A stretch of 64,000 nt of DNA from an uncultured Halobacteriovorax sp. (GCA_913061265.1 CAJXVS010000005.1:322418-386417); one strand, 5' to 3'; counted from the stretch's first letter, positions 1 through 9,063 are shown. Translations and numbers: made by a program. The notes: generated from the letters alone by a model not told the origin.

Positions 1-1
1 G

Positions 2-667
2 TACGAAGAAGTTTCACGCGAATATATAACAGATTCAAAATGGTTCAGTGGAGACGAAGATACTTCTGAGAAGTACTCAGTCCTCGTTCCCTTAAGAGAA
101 GACGGTGAACTTGTTACCTTAAAAAAGGGCGCATTTGTTCTTGATAGTCAGTTTTATTTCTCTGATGCTAAGACTGGTGGTCATGAGTTAATTGAGATTT
201 CTAAAGAGTTAACAAAATCAGGTAATCAACTAAAACTTCCTTTGATCTTAGATCCTGAAAAAGACTATGGCTCAACTCAAGTTGGTCTAAGCGTAAGATT
301 TACTCCTATGGCCATGAGAACCATCCTTGAATCAGATCTAGAAGAACTCTTTGTTAGCGTTGGTACTGCCATTGGCCTCCCTGATCCTTATGTTCTAGAG
401 ACGGCGACTGAGCGAGAAAACTATATTAACAAAGCAAAATCATCAAGTGCTAAAAAGAAAAGAAGAAGAGTTGTTAAAAGCGCAGCTTTCTATGTAAATC
501 ATATTAGCCGCGTTCAGCAGATGAACAGCATGAGCGCCCAAGCTAGAGAGCTTATTGAGCTCCTCTTTGACGGCGGAACTGGGGATGTGCTTCACAAGAC
601 ATTAATCGACCTTGCCGGTCAAGATAAGATCATCATCAAAGGACATGTTAGAGGTCGCTACTTCTAA
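2..667 (+). CDS. Hypothetical protein, 5'-truncated by window edge
   Basis: The frame is open from base 2 and stops at TAA 665-667, so these are the last 221 residues of a gene that starts before the window. A TTG at 242 is an internal codon: the frame continues upstream of it and it has no ribosome binding site. I do not recognise a family. The first third looks strand-rich. A very basic patch (KKKRRR, about residue 150) precedes a helical C-terminal part with LIELLFDGG and ends in KGHVRGRYF. No membrane segment or signal is visible in the part present. The next gene on the same strand is a membrane sensor 78 nt away, so co-transcription is possible. Confident that it is coding; function unknown. 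Confidence 0.75.
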   Translation, partial: YEEVSREYITDSKWFSGDEDTSEKYSVLVPLREDGELVTLKKGAFVLDSQFYFSDAKTGGHELIEISKELTKSGNQLKLPLILDPEKDYGSTQVGLSVRFTPMAMRTILESDLEELFVSVGTAIGLPDPYVLETATERENYINKAKSSSAKKKRRRVVKSAAFYVNHISRVQQMNSMSAQARELIELLFDGGTGDVLHKTLIDLAGQDKIIIKGHVRGRYF

Positions 668-745
668 TTCCGCCGGTTTTAGTATAAAATAAAATAGTCT
701 TATTGAAACGCGCAATAGATTGCGAAAACGAGTGGAGATTTCAGG

Positions 746-2359
746 ATGAAACTTTCGAGGACGCCATTTTTGGCCTTAGTCAGCATTTTTCTCTTAGCGA
801 ATATTTTAGTTACATCCTTAATCATTCAATCTTCGAAAGAGACTACACCAGATAAACCTTATAAGAATACAGTAGAATCCTATTGGTTTGAAAAAGATAT
901 TAATAAACAAAATCAAATGCTCGTCAACCTCTATCCAGAGTTAAAAAAAGACTTTCCTCAACTGGTTCAAACTCATCAGTTCTTTATTAAGAACAATCTA
1001 GAAAATCAAAAATTTGGCACTCAAACTTTTAGTGAGCTTACTCTTCGTATGTTCTCTCTTTTTCAATATGTAAAAAGAAAGAATTGGCTAACTTTAGAAA
1101 GGATGAGTTTTCAAACTATTCAACACTATAACTCCGCCCTTGAAAAACTAGTCACAACTGAGAAACTAAATTTCTCTAAAGTCTTTCGCTTCACTTCAGA
1201 GATTAAAGAACTGACATTAAACAGCAGACTCTCGAATAGTGACAAAGAGATAGTTGTCGGAAAAGTGAATAAGATAAATTCTGATCTCAATAAAGTTGAA
1301 TCCTATATTGGCAAAAAGCTATCACTCAACAAGATAAACAATGAACTCAATAATGACCTCTCTAATCTTGCCCAATTTGAAAGAGAGCCAGGTGCTTTTG
1401 TTCTACTAGATGGACTGACTAACCTTTCCTATGGGACATTAAAGCTTTTAGCAACTCAATATCTTATCTCTGGCTTTCTTTTCGCAGGCCTTATAGGAAT
1501 GTACCGCTCTAGAGGTGAATTAAGCTTTGAAGGTCTGTTTGAAGACTCTCCTATTCCTACTGCTTTTCTCAATAAGAAAGGGCAGTTTATTGCCCTTAAT
1601 GATTCATTTAAAGAGATTCTCCCCTACACAAACTTCAGCCTTTTAAAGAAACTCTCCTGGGACAGCTTTCAAAAGCTTGCCCGCGTTGAATTTAAGACTC
1701 CTCTTAATAAGATTGAAGGCTCCTTTGTAACCTCCGCCACTTTGAGCGATGGAGAAGTCAATAATGAGTTCATGGTTAGGCTGACACCAAATAAAAAGCT
1801 TGGCGGTTTTTGCCTCAGTCTTTACGCAGATGATGAAATACAAGTCTATCAAGAACTCTCTGCAGTTCCAGATTTTCTTCCTCCTACGCTCAAAGAAGAT
1901 GTAAATGTCTCTCACCTCCTAGAAGATGTGATTGCTGATCTCTCAAACCTCTTTCAATCAAAACAAATTGAACTAAGCCTAAATATTAAAGGTGATAATC
2001 ATAAGCTTTATGGAGACATAGAGAAAACAAAAATGGCCCTCAAGGACTTTGTCAGAGACTTAGTATTTGCCTTAGCCCCAAAGAGTAAAACGAAGCGTTT
2101 TATCTTAAGTTTAGAAGAAACCCTTGATGGAATAGTTCTCAATGCCGACATGGATGATATTAAGCTAGCGACACCAGTTCTCAAGTCGAACTTTAAGTTT
2201 GAAGAAGAAGGAAAGACTAAGAAAAGAAACTTAAATCAAGGAATTGATATTCTTAGAAATTCAGGACTTGGTTTTGATATTGATCTCAACTTTAAGAATA
2301 ACTTCGATATCAATAATAAGTTTACAGGGTCTAATATCTCTATTGAAATGAGAAACTAA
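746..2359 (+). CDS. Membrane PAS sensor with degenerate histidine-kinase-like ATPase domain
   Basis: 537 residues. A membrane segment at about 10-27 (FLALVSIFLLANILVTSLII) and a second at about 232-252 bracket a helical periplasmic region. A PAS-like fold follows (about 260-365, FEGLFEDSPIPTAFLNKKGQ). The last 150 residues resemble a histidine-kinase ATPase domain: VSHLLEDVIADL, then LYGDIEKTKMALKDFVRDLV in the position of an N-box helix. There is no HisKA H-box and no DxGxG or GxGxG nucleotide box, so autokinase activity is doubtful. It may be a receptor that signals by protein contact. ATG 746 is 2 nt after an AGG. The stop abuts the stop of the convergent hydrolase gene with no spacer. Confidence 0.72.
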   Translation: MKLSRTPFLALVSIFLLANILVTSLIIQSSKETTPDKPYKNTVESYWFEKDINKQNQMLVNLYPELKKDFPQLVQTHQFFIKNNLENQKFGTQTFSELTLRMFSLFQYVKRKNWLTLERMSFQTIQHYNSALEKLVTTEKLNFSKVFRFTSEIKELTLNSRLSNSDKEIVVGKVNKINSDLNKVESYIGKKLSLNKINNELNNDLSNLAQFEREPGAFVLLDGLTNLSYGTLKLLATQYLISGFLFAGLIGMYRSRGELSFEGLFEDSPIPTAFLNKKGQFIALNDSFKEILPYTNFSLLKKLSWDSFQKLARVEFKTPLNKIEGSFVTSATLSDGEVNNEFMVRLTPNKKLGGFCLSLYADDEIQVYQELSAVPDFLPPTLKEDVNVSHLLEDVIADLSNLFQSKQIELSLNIKGDNHKLYGDIEKTKMALKDFVRDLVFALAPKSKTKRFILSLEETLDGIVLNADMDDIKLATPVLKSNFKFEEEGKTKKRNLNQGIDILRNSGLGFDIDLNFKNNFDINNKFTGSNISIEMRN

Positions 2360-3313
2360 TTACTTAAGAAACCTTTTAACAGACTTTATAGCTAGGTCTC
2401 TAATGGAGTCTTTCTCTTGAAAGATTTCATGATAGGCGCCTTTGAAGCGAATCTTTTGACAATTTATCAAAGTAGAAGCAAACTCATTTTGAGCAGCGGC
2501 TTCAACAAAATCATCTAATTCAGCTTGAAAGAGAAGGATGGGCATCTTAAGAACATGTCTTCCCTCTAAAGCCTTAAGCGATCCCTTGAACCCTTCAAGA
2601 ACCCAATTAGGTGAAGGACTTGAAACGTAAAGTGAGGGATTTCTCTCCTCAATATAGCGGGCCATATTAAAACGTTCTCTAGAATGAGTTACAATATTAG
2701 CTTCGAATGAGTCAGGATCACTATGAGGCCCACCGTCAGGAACAAACCCATCGGCCATACCAAAACCACGCATGATCTTAAACATACTTTCCACATACCA
2801 CTGAGGAAATGTTTTAAGTTTAATCTGCAGCATAGGAGAGCCTAAGATAATTCCATCCCAAAATTCAGGATTCTCTTCGGCATGCAAGAGCCCTATTATC
2901 GTTCCCATAGAATGGGCCAGCATCTTTTTATGAGTATATTCTTTTGATCCGGCGATTTGATTTACAGCTTCTTCGAGATCTAGCACATAGTGGTCAAAAT
3001 CATCCACATGCCCTATTAAATTATTTTCGAGCAATCGCCCTGATTGACCCTGTCCTCTATGGTCTATGATGACAATATCATAACCCTCATAACGAAGATC
3101 AAAGGCCAGCTCAGCATACTTAGCGGCATGCTCAGTTCGTCCAGGGAGAACAACTAGTAGTCTTTTATTTTTTTGATTGATGATTTGGCTATAGTGGATT
3201 TTGATTCCATCGTGTGCATTAAAAACTCTAGACTCAGAAACTTCATCATAGTAAGAAAGCGCCGTTCCTTTTTCTAATTCATCTGAATGTTCATAATTTT
3301 TTTCAATATTCAC
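2360..3313 (-). CDS. Alpha/beta hydrolase, lysophospholipase / monoacylglycerol lipase type
   Basis: 317 residues of the serine-hydrolase group that includes PldB and monoglyceride lipases (Hydrolase_4). The visible catalytic triad is Ser135 in the elbow AHSMG, an acid in LFQAELDDFV (Asp267 or 268) and His295 in KGAYHEIF. The family oxyanion-region signature HRGQGQSGR is at 85-93. Such enzymes hydrolyse lysophospholipids or monoacylglycerols. There is no signal peptide, so it is cytoplasmic or peripheral. The elbow is AHSMG rather than the commoner GHSMG, a mild variant. It is convergent and directly abutting with the PAS sensor. YdcZ lies upstream on the same strand, about 105 nt away. The exact substrate cannot be read from sequence. 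Confidence 0.85.
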   Translation of the reverse strand: MNIEKNYEHSDELEKGTALSYYDEVSESRVFNAHDGIKIHYSQIINQKNKRLLVVLPGRTEHAAKYAELAFDLRYEGYDIVIIDHRGQGQSGRLLENNLIGHVDDFDHYVLDLEEAVNQIAGSKEYTHKKMLAHSMGTIIGLLHAEENPEFWDGIILGSPMLQIKLKTFPQWYVESMFKIMRGFGMADGFVPDGGPHSDPDSFEANIVTHSRERFNMARYIEERNPSLYVSSPSPNWVLEGFKGSLKALEGRHVLKMPILLFQAELDDFVEAAAQNEFASTLINCQKIRFKGAYHEIFQEKDSIRDLAIKSVKRFLK

Positions 3314-3418
3314 AAGTAGACCCTAAGTACATTATCTATGAATATATCTCGGAGAGATAGCCGGAAAGTTTACCCAATAGTGTAAAAGAATTGTAAGAGC
3401 TGACTTTCAGAGGAGAAA

Positions 3419-3865
3419 CTACTTTTTTATAATGAAAAAACAACCAGTTAAAAGAAAGAGAACTCCTGCGACTCGATAAATGTCGATCTTATGAACAGGC
3501 ATTCCTAGTAAACCATAGTGATCAACAATAGTAGTCATTAAAAGCTGCCCTAAGACCACGAGACCGAAGAAGGCTGTTGAACCAATCTTTGGCAGAGAAA
3601 ACAAGGCTCCCGCAATAAAAAGGGCGCCAATAATTCCACCAGTGTAGAGATACCAAGGAATAGTACTTAATTTTTTGAGATCAGGAAAACTAGCTGAAGA
3701 CACCATGATGGCAACCAAGAAAATAACCATGCCACCGAAGAAATTAATAAAGGCTGAGACAAAGGGATGATCTAACTTCTGCGCCAAGCTGGCTGTAACA
3801 ATTCCTTGAAAAGGAATAAGTAGCCCTACAATTAAAGCTAAGCCAATCATGCTTGTAGCCTGCAT
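3419..3865 (-). CDS. YdcZ/DUF606 family small membrane protein (DMT superfamily)
   Basis: 148 residues with about five hydrophobic helices, full length for the DUF606 (YdcZ) group of half-size drug/metabolite-transporter relatives. Typical features are the opening GLLIPFQGIVTASLAQKL and FINFFGGMVIFL. It lies in the inner membrane and its substrate is unknown. An ATG at 3871 also exists, but the GGAGG at 3872-3876 touches it directly. The same GGAGG is 6 nt before ATG 3865, so 3865 is the likely start. Such proteins often work as pairs or dimers, and no partner is adjacent. The DCC oxidoreductase lies upstream on the same strand. Confidence 0.82.
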   Translation of the reverse strand: MQATSMIGLALIVGLLIPFQGIVTASLAQKLDHPFVSAFINFFGGMVIFLVAIMVSSASFPDLKKLSTIPWYLYTGGIIGALFIAGALFSLPKIGSTAFFGLVVLGQLLMTTIVDHYGLLGMPVHKIDIYRVAGVLFLLTGCFFIIKK

Positions 3866-3951
3866 CAACATCCTCCATGATGTTTGAGTTATTCATTTAT
3901 TTTACGTTAGGTTACTAACTTTACTCAATACATTTCTTTTATAGAAGTACT

Positions 3952-4344
3952 TCAGTCAAGAAAGCGAGAACGCTCGCCTCTAGTAGGAAGACGACAGCTA
4001 TTCTTTTTTCCGAACATCAAATAGCGGTTCTTAGAGATTCTCATATAGATAAAGTCTCTTATAAATGATGGGATAATTAAAAAAGCAGAGGCCATGACCC
4101 AAGGGAAACCAAGCTCCTTAAGGACCATTAATACGGCCGTGGACTTCTCAATACATTTTCCCTCTTTATAAAGAACTATAGTGTTTAGATCGGTTACCAG
4201 TTCAATTGGCAAAACATCCCTAGCCTTTTGTCCTTGAAGAGATGAAACTAAGAACTTCTCTTTTGAGTCGTACTTGAAAATAAAATCTACAAAGCCATTA
4301 CATAGGCTACAGACTCCATCAAAAAAAAGAATAGGCTTATCCAC
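3952..4344 (-). CDS. DCC-family thiol-disulfide oxidoreductase (DUF393)
   Basis: 130 residues. The N-terminus carries the family signature FFDGVCSLCNGFVDFI, with a CxxC pair at Cys12/Cys15, and the C-terminus has YLMFGKKNSC. This matches the DCC/DUF393 family, named for its D-x-x-C-x-x-C motif and predicted to have a thioredoxin-like fold. It probably catalyses a redox exchange in the cytoplasm, but no substrate is known. A hydrophobic stretch (WVMASAFLIIPSFI) near residue 85 may associate with the membrane. It is divergent from the ABM protein gene. The shared upstream region carries two inverted repeats (4388-4410 and 4448-4465), which suggests linked or opposite control. Confidence 0.88.
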   Translation of the reverse strand: MDKPILFFDGVCSLCNGFVDFIFKYDSKEKFLVSSLQGQKARDVLPIELVTDLNTIVLYKEGKCIEKSTAVLMVLKELGFPWVMASAFLIIPSFIRDFIYMRISKNRYLMFGKKNSCRLPTRGERSRFLD

Positions 4345-4387
4345 AATGATTCCTAAAAGTTGATCATTTAAATTGAACTATAGTATA

Positions 4388-4410
4388 GCCACTATTCTTT
4401 AAGAAGTGGC
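4388..4410. promoter_or_regulatory. Inverted repeat between the divergent DCC and ABM genes
   Basis: GCCAC (4388-4392) and GTGGC (4406-4410) are perfectly complementary arms. Inside them TTCTT and AAGAA add further pairing with a two-base bulge. The element lies 44-66 nt upstream of the DCC start. It could be an operator or an upstream hairpin. No regulator gene is adjacent, so the role is a guess. Confidence 0.3.
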
Positions 4411-4447
4411 CTGTAAAAATAACCTAAGTATCTAATTTTGTTCTTTA

Positions 4448-4465
4448 GATGAGAGGTCTCTCATC
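4448..4465. promoter_or_regulatory. 8-bp perfect palindrome upstream of the ABM gene
   Basis: GATGAGAG (4448-4455), a GT spacer, then CTCTCATC (4458-4465). A third partial copy, GATGAGAAG, follows at 4467-4475. The palindrome ends 15 nt before the AAAGGAG ribosome binding site (4481-4487), so it sits where a repressor would block transcription or where RNA pairing could affect translation. Operator is the simplest reading; its regulator is unknown. Confidence 0.4.
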
Positions 4466-4492
4466 CGATGAGAAGTGACAAAAGGAGATTGT

Positions 4493-4804
4493 ATGGCAGT
4501 TATAGACGACTTTAGAGGGATTATTACGGTTTTTGTTGAATTTAAGATTGATCCAGAGAAGTCTGAACTAGTCATCGCCCAACTAAAAGAATTCTACGCC
4601 AAGCATGCAAAAGGATCCACGGGACTGGTCTCTGTAAACTATCACCTCTCTTTTGATAGCAGCTTGATCTTCAACTACGCTCAATGGAAAACAGAGGATG
4701 ACTTTGAAAGGTTTATAACAGATAAGTCCAACCTCGCTTTTATGAAATCTATTGATTGCCTTGAATCAAAATTTACAAAGACAAAAGTTGTTTTCACGAC
4801 CTAA
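4493..4804 (+). CDS. Antibiotic biosynthesis monooxygenase (ABM) domain protein
   Basis: 103 residues forming one ABM (dimeric alpha-beta barrel) domain. It opens with ITVFVEFKIDPEKSELVIAQ and carries YAQWKTEDDFERF, a hallmark segment of the fold. Members include small monooxygenases that act on quinones or haem and many uncharacterised stress proteins. The conserved haem-degradation residues of IsdG cannot be assigned here. A GTG at 4475 would extend it by six codons, but AAAGGAG at 4481-4487 lies inside that extension and is correctly spaced for ATG 4493. The next gene follows after 17 nt. It is probably controlled through the palindrome just upstream. Confidence 0.8.
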   Translation: MAVIDDFRGIITVFVEFKIDPEKSELVIAQLKEFYAKHAKGSTGLVSVNYHLSFDSSLIFNYAQWKTEDDFERFITDKSNLAFMKSIDCLESKFTKTKVVFTT

Positions 4805-4821
4805 AGTGCTAAAATCTAAGG

Positions 4822-6780
4822 GTGAATAAAAAAGAATTAATCTTACCAGCAAGCCTCTTTTTGGGACTTATTATCTTCTTCCTCTTTTCTGTCATGCCGA
4901 CAGTTCCAGGTGGAGATTCCTCAATGTTTATAGGGGCCGCTTTTTCAAACGGAGTGGCGCAACCCCCTGGCTACCCGCTTATCACCTTAATCTATAAGAT
5001 TCTTTTTCTCTTTCCGCTAGACTCAGTTTTCTTAATCAATCTTTCCTCAGGAATCTTAACCAGCTTAACCAGTCTTGTTCTGTTTTTTCTTTTTAAGGAA
5101 ATAACAAATTGTAAGTACAATGCCGCAACAATGGCGCTTCTGTTCGCCGTCCTTCCTTTGATTTACCGCTATTCCTTGGTTGCTGAAGTCTTTGCCCTTA
5201 ATAATTTTTTAACGGCTTTAACGATCTATCTTGCCCATCGATTTCACCAAACGAACTCGATCAAATTCGCCTATCTAGGAGTCTTTTCCATGGGTCTCGG
5301 TATGAGCCATCATCATACCTTTGCTTTTATTGCCCTGCCCTTAATCATTTGGCTTTTAATCAATCATAAAGAACTGAGAGGCCTAAAAGTTTTAGCCCTC
5401 CTCTTTATCCTAGGACTTTTAGGCCTTGCTCCTTACCTTTATTTAGTCGTGGCACCTCATTATGCGGGAGAAATCACATGGGGAGAGACAAGCAGCTTAG
5501 AGGGATTCTTTCATCACTTTTTGAGAAAAGACTTTGGTACTTTTCAGTTAACGGCTACAGGTAATGGTGGCTTCTTAGACAATCTACTCGCCTTTTTTAA
5601 AGACCTTCCTTTTGAAAGCTTTGCTATTCTTTACTTCCTACCGGGTCTTTGGATCTTTAATAGCTTTAAAAGTTTTAAACGCAGTAGTTTCTCTCATCTC
5701 ATTTTCATTATCTTGATAATCTATATGGGTGTCTTTTTCTCACTTGCTAATATCGACTTGACGAATTTTTTGTTTAAAGAAGTTTTCTTAAGATTTTGGC
5801 AACTTCCTCTTCTTCTTCTCACTATTTTAAGCGCTTATGGACTTCAGTTCATCAAGCCTCTTTATAAAAAGAAAGTCTTTATCATCTTAACCATTGTCGT
5901 TCTTATTCGTGGAGGCTTTAGCTATAATCACCACAGTAGAAATGGAATTACTATCTTTAAAGATTATGGTGAGACGATGTTAAACTCTCTCCCTAAAGAC
6001 TCTGTCCTAATTGCCACAGGCGATCTTCAAGTAAATATTCTTCGCTTCTTACAGGTCGTAAAAAAGAAGAGGCCAGACGTCACCATTCTTCCTGTCCCAC
6101 TGATGAACCTAGCATGGTATAAGAAGATTCATAGAAAGTTTCATCCTACAGTCAAACTACCTCCAGGGGTTTATGCCCCATTTCCAGAAAATGGAAAGTA
6201 TCAGTTATTAGATATCTTGAAGTTAAACTCCCAAAAAAGTTTCTTTATGCTTCAAGATAATAAATTGGTTAAAAACGAAGGAGCAGCTGACTTAAGCCTC
6301 TTAGTGAGATTTGACTGGGTTCCAAGTGGGTTCCTCTTTAAATTAATTCCTAAGGAGGAAAGACCTAACCCCATATCCACAATTTCTAATCATGTTAAGG
6401 CTAAGGGAGAGTTCAAGCCAAATTCCTACAGGCGAGTAGAAAAAGGAAGCTGGGAAGAACTTGTAACAGATGTGGTCTTCTGGAATGCTGAACGTTATCA
6501 TATGATCTATCATACCCGGCTCTTAAAAAAAGATGATTCCTTAACACATAAACAGGCCCTCGCTTCTCATATAGAAGGCCTTCGAATAGATTATAAGAAT
6601 ATTCCTCCTGAGTTTTTAAAGAATCTAGGCCTACTTTATTATCAATTAAGGCAAAAAGGAATCATGACGAATGATAAGATTGTCTCCGCATGGGGAGATT
6701 ACTATAAAACACTTAGTGATAAGTCTACTCATGAAGCAGGAGAGATAAAAAAGGCCCTCGATCATTTTGGAAAGAAGTAA
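4822..6780 (+). CDS. DUF2723-family multi-pass membrane protein (glycosyltransferase-like)
   Basis: 652 residues. The N-terminal GGDSSMFIGAAFSNGVAQPPGYPL is the DUF2723 signature: an acidic GDS loop followed by a PPGYPL motif, as in GT-C-type lipid-linked sugar transferases. About ten hydrophobic helices fill residues 8-370. The C-terminal 280 residues are soluble and outside the membrane. It probably transfers a sugar from a lipid carrier to protein or lipid at the periplasmic face, a role inferred from the family. GTG 4822 is used because no better start lies before the signature; only a short AAGG precedes it. A second member of the family follows 3 nt downstream. Confidence 0.78.
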   Translation: MNKKELILPASLFLGLIIFFLFSVMPTVPGGDSSMFIGAAFSNGVAQPPGYPLITLIYKILFLFPLDSVFLINLSSGILTSLTSLVLFFLFKEITNCKYNAATMALLFAVLPLIYRYSLVAEVFALNNFLTALTIYLAHRFHQTNSIKFAYLGVFSMGLGMSHHHTFAFIALPLIIWLLINHKELRGLKVLALLFILGLLGLAPYLYLVVAPHYAGEITWGETSSLEGFFHHFLRKDFGTFQLTATGNGGFLDNLLAFFKDLPFESFAILYFLPGLWIFNSFKSFKRSSFSHLIFIILIIYMGVFFSLANIDLTNFLFKEVFLRFWQLPLLLLTILSAYGLQFIKPLYKKKVFIILTIVVLIRGGFSYNHHSRNGITIFKDYGETMLNSLPKDSVLIATGDLQVNILRFLQVVKKKRPDVTILPVPLMNLAWYKKIHRKFHPTVKLPPGVYAPFPENGKYQLLDILKLNSQKSFFMLQDNKLVKNEGAADLSLLVRFDWVPSGFLFKLIPKEERPNPISTISNHVKAKGEFKPNSYRRVEKGSWEELVTDVVFWNAERYHMIYHTRLLKKDDSLTHKQALASHIEGLRIDYKNIPPEFLKNLGLLYYQLRQKGIMTNDKIVSAWGDYYKTLSDKSTHEAGEIKKALDHFGKK

Positions 6781-6783
6781 TCA

Positions 6784-8829
6784 ATGAATAAGATAGGCTC
6801 AAGAGATAAAAAGATCAGTTTATTCATCTTCGTGATGAGCTTGGCGTATTACATCTTTAATTGCCCACCAACAATCACTGTTGAAGATAGCGGAGACTTT
6901 GTCATGGGCCTCTCTAGCCTTGGCATTGTTCATGGTCCAAGTTTTCCACTTTTTACGATGTTAGGTTTTTTATTCTCTAAGTTTCCTATTGGTGAGATGG
7001 GCTTTAGGATTGCCTTTTTTAGCTCGATCTTTGGATGTCTTTCGCTTTCTCTTTTTTATATCCTCCAAAGATTATGGAATCTAAGAGTCGAAGCCTCACT
7101 CTTTACCACGGCCGTTCTTGCAGTTACATCGGTCTATATGGGTCAGAGTATTATCGCTGAAGTCTATAGCCTTAATATGTTCTTCGTTATGCTTCTGTTT
7201 ATCTTTACAACAATCTCTAATAGAGAATCTTCCAAACGTTGGGTCTTTTTGATGGGTCTTACAGTAGGGAGCGGTTTGATACATCACTACCCTCTCTTTC
7301 TTACGAGCTGTACTGGACTTATCTTTTATTATGACTGGAAGAAGTTAGACTTTAAAAAGGTCTTACTAGGGGTTTTAGGAATAGTATTAGGGCTTCTTCC
7401 TTTTCTCTACTTAGTTGTCCAGATGAAGAATCCAGATCTAGATTATAACTTCGGGAAGGTTTCAAATTGGGAGATGCTTTGGAAGCAGTTCTTAAGAAAG
7501 GGCTATCAGGGAGTTGATCAGGCCGGCGGAGGAGTCAAAGATAAGTTGTTATTAAGCTTCTCTATTATCAAGAATTATGGAACAGACTTTACTCTTGCAG
7601 CCCTTCTTATTCCTCTTGGAATATTTTCTATAAAAGATAAAAAGAAGTCTCTTGCTTTAATTGTAAGCTTTGTTTCAAGTTCATTTTTGATCGTCTTTCT
7701 ATTAGGCTTTACCCACGAACCTCATTACGTGGCCGTTATAAAAGCCTATCTAATGCCAAATTTTCTCTTTGCTGCTCTCTATATGGGCTTCTTCTTAGAT
7801 TGGCTTTATAAGAGAGATTTTAAGAAGAAAAGGATCATCACTCTTCTTTTAGGCTTAACCTTTCTACTTAATGGAGTTTTTAATTTTAAGAGGACCTCTC
7901 ATTTTAACGATGACTTTGTTTATAAATGGGCCGAAAAAGGCCTACTCTCCTTAGAGCCCAACAGCATCCTTATCCTCTGTGGACAGGAACCCTATGCTCT
8001 TTACTATGCTAATCGTTTTAAGAAAGTAAGACCTGACGTCACTATCTATGACAGATTAAGCATAATGACTAAAGAGAACCTCTATGCACCCCACTTACTT
8101 TTTTGGAAGGTTAAGACGCAAGAACAATTTGATAATTATCGAAAATTTAAAGAACTAGAACTTTTTAAGAATTCAAAAAGACCCATTTACTTAACTTGCG
8201 CTGATAAATTTGATAGCTACGGAATTGTCTTAAAACAAACAGTCTATTTTCATAGACTAGTAAGCCATATCCCTTTTACACCAACAGAGCTTTCAAACAC
8301 TCTCCATCAAGAGGTTTTAGATTCAGCCCTTTACTCCTATCCAAAGACAGAATATTGGCTGGATTCGATTAGAAATATGCTGCTCTTTAAAACTTTTAGC
8401 TACTATCTTGAAAATAATGAACCTAAGATACCTGCTTTTTTAGAAAGTTTAAAGAAACACAAAAATTCAAGAGACCAAGATTTTATGCATTCACTTTTAG
8501 AAGATACATATTTGAAGAAAAAGTATATTCAGTATGAGAGCTTACTCAAATGGAATATTGAGTTAAATGGAATCGAGAGTCTTCAAGCGGGGACTCTTTC
8601 GAGAATCTGCACAGTAAGGGCCACTAGTAAGAAATTTAAGGAGGCCTTAAATTATTGTAATATGGCCATAAAGCTAAGTAAGGAGTGTAACGTCTCCCTC
8701 TTAAACAACCTCCTCTTTATCAATTATAATTTAAAGGATCTAAGCGCCGCCACTAAATGGGCCAGAGTTATACTCTCTTGCAAACCCGATCATAAAGGGG
8801 CTAATTCTCTTCTAAAAAATATTCGTTAA
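6784..8829 (+). CDS. DUF2723-family membrane protein with C-terminal TPR-like region
   Basis: 681 residues and paralogous in layout to the preceding gene. The loop VEDSGDFVMGLSSLGIVHGP with PSFPLFTMLG matches the DUF2723 start region, but the usual PPGYP has become GPSFP. About ten membrane helices (about 12-360) are followed by a soluble tail. Residues of about 610-681 look like tetratricopeptide helices (EALNYCNMAIKLSKECN, then DLSAATKWARVILSCKPDHK). The two genes are separated by 3 nt and clearly form one transcription unit. The tandem arrangement suggests two transferases acting on the same surface glycan or a heteromeric pair; this is inference. Confidence 0.76.
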   Translation: MNKIGSRDKKISLFIFVMSLAYYIFNCPPTITVEDSGDFVMGLSSLGIVHGPSFPLFTMLGFLFSKFPIGEMGFRIAFFSSIFGCLSLSLFYILQRLWNLRVEASLFTTAVLAVTSVYMGQSIIAEVYSLNMFFVMLLFIFTTISNRESSKRWVFLMGLTVGSGLIHHYPLFLTSCTGLIFYYDWKKLDFKKVLLGVLGIVLGLLPFLYLVVQMKNPDLDYNFGKVSNWEMLWKQFLRKGYQGVDQAGGGVKDKLLLSFSIIKNYGTDFTLAALLIPLGIFSIKDKKKSLALIVSFVSSSFLIVFLLGFTHEPHYVAVIKAYLMPNFLFAALYMGFFLDWLYKRDFKKKRIITLLLGLTFLLNGVFNFKRTSHFNDDFVYKWAEKGLLSLEPNSILILCGQEPYALYYANRFKKVRPDVTIYDRLSIMTKENLYAPHLLFWKVKTQEQFDNYRKFKELELFKNSKRPIYLTCADKFDSYGIVLKQTVYFHRLVSHIPFTPTELSNTLHQEVLDSALYSYPKTEYWLDSIRNMLLFKTFSYYLENNEPKIPAFLESLKKHKNSRDQDFMHSLLEDTYLKKKYIQYESLLKWNIELNGIESLQAGTLSRICTVRATSKKFKEALNYCNMAIKLSKECNVSLLNNLLFINYNLKDLSAATKWARVILSCKPDHKGANSLLKNIR

Positions 8830-8894
8830 GTTTTGACAAAAATCTAAGAATTAGTGAAAATATATTTATGGAAAATGAAAGAATTGAGGATGAT

Positions 8895-9062
8895 ATGAAA
8901 GTAGAAATTTTTTACGCAAGAGATGTGATAAAGCTACAAACAAACCTGAACAAGTTCTTTAAAGAGAATCCAGATATTGACTATATTGACTTAAAATATA
9001 GCCATGTAAGTGATACTAGTAATGGTGAACAAACCTACTCTGCCCTACTAATTTATCGCTAA
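8895..9062 (+). CDS. Small Cse60-like protein
   Basis: 55 residues: MKVEIFYARDVIKLQ, then NKFFKENPDIDYIDLKYSH and a final YSALLIYR. The order beta-helix-IDLKYS-YSALLIY matches the Cse60 family, a short protein first described in Bacillus sporulation and of unknown biochemical role. An ATG at 8868 is in frame, but GAGGA at 8886-8890 is spaced 4 nt before ATG 8895, which I take as the start. It lies between the DUF2723 pair and a methyltransferase, with 1 nt to the latter. The family call rests on pattern similarity only. Confidence 0.6.
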   Translation: MKVEIFYARDVIKLQTNLNKFFKENPDIDYIDLKYSHVSDTSNGEQTYSALLIYR

Positions 9063-9063
9063 A

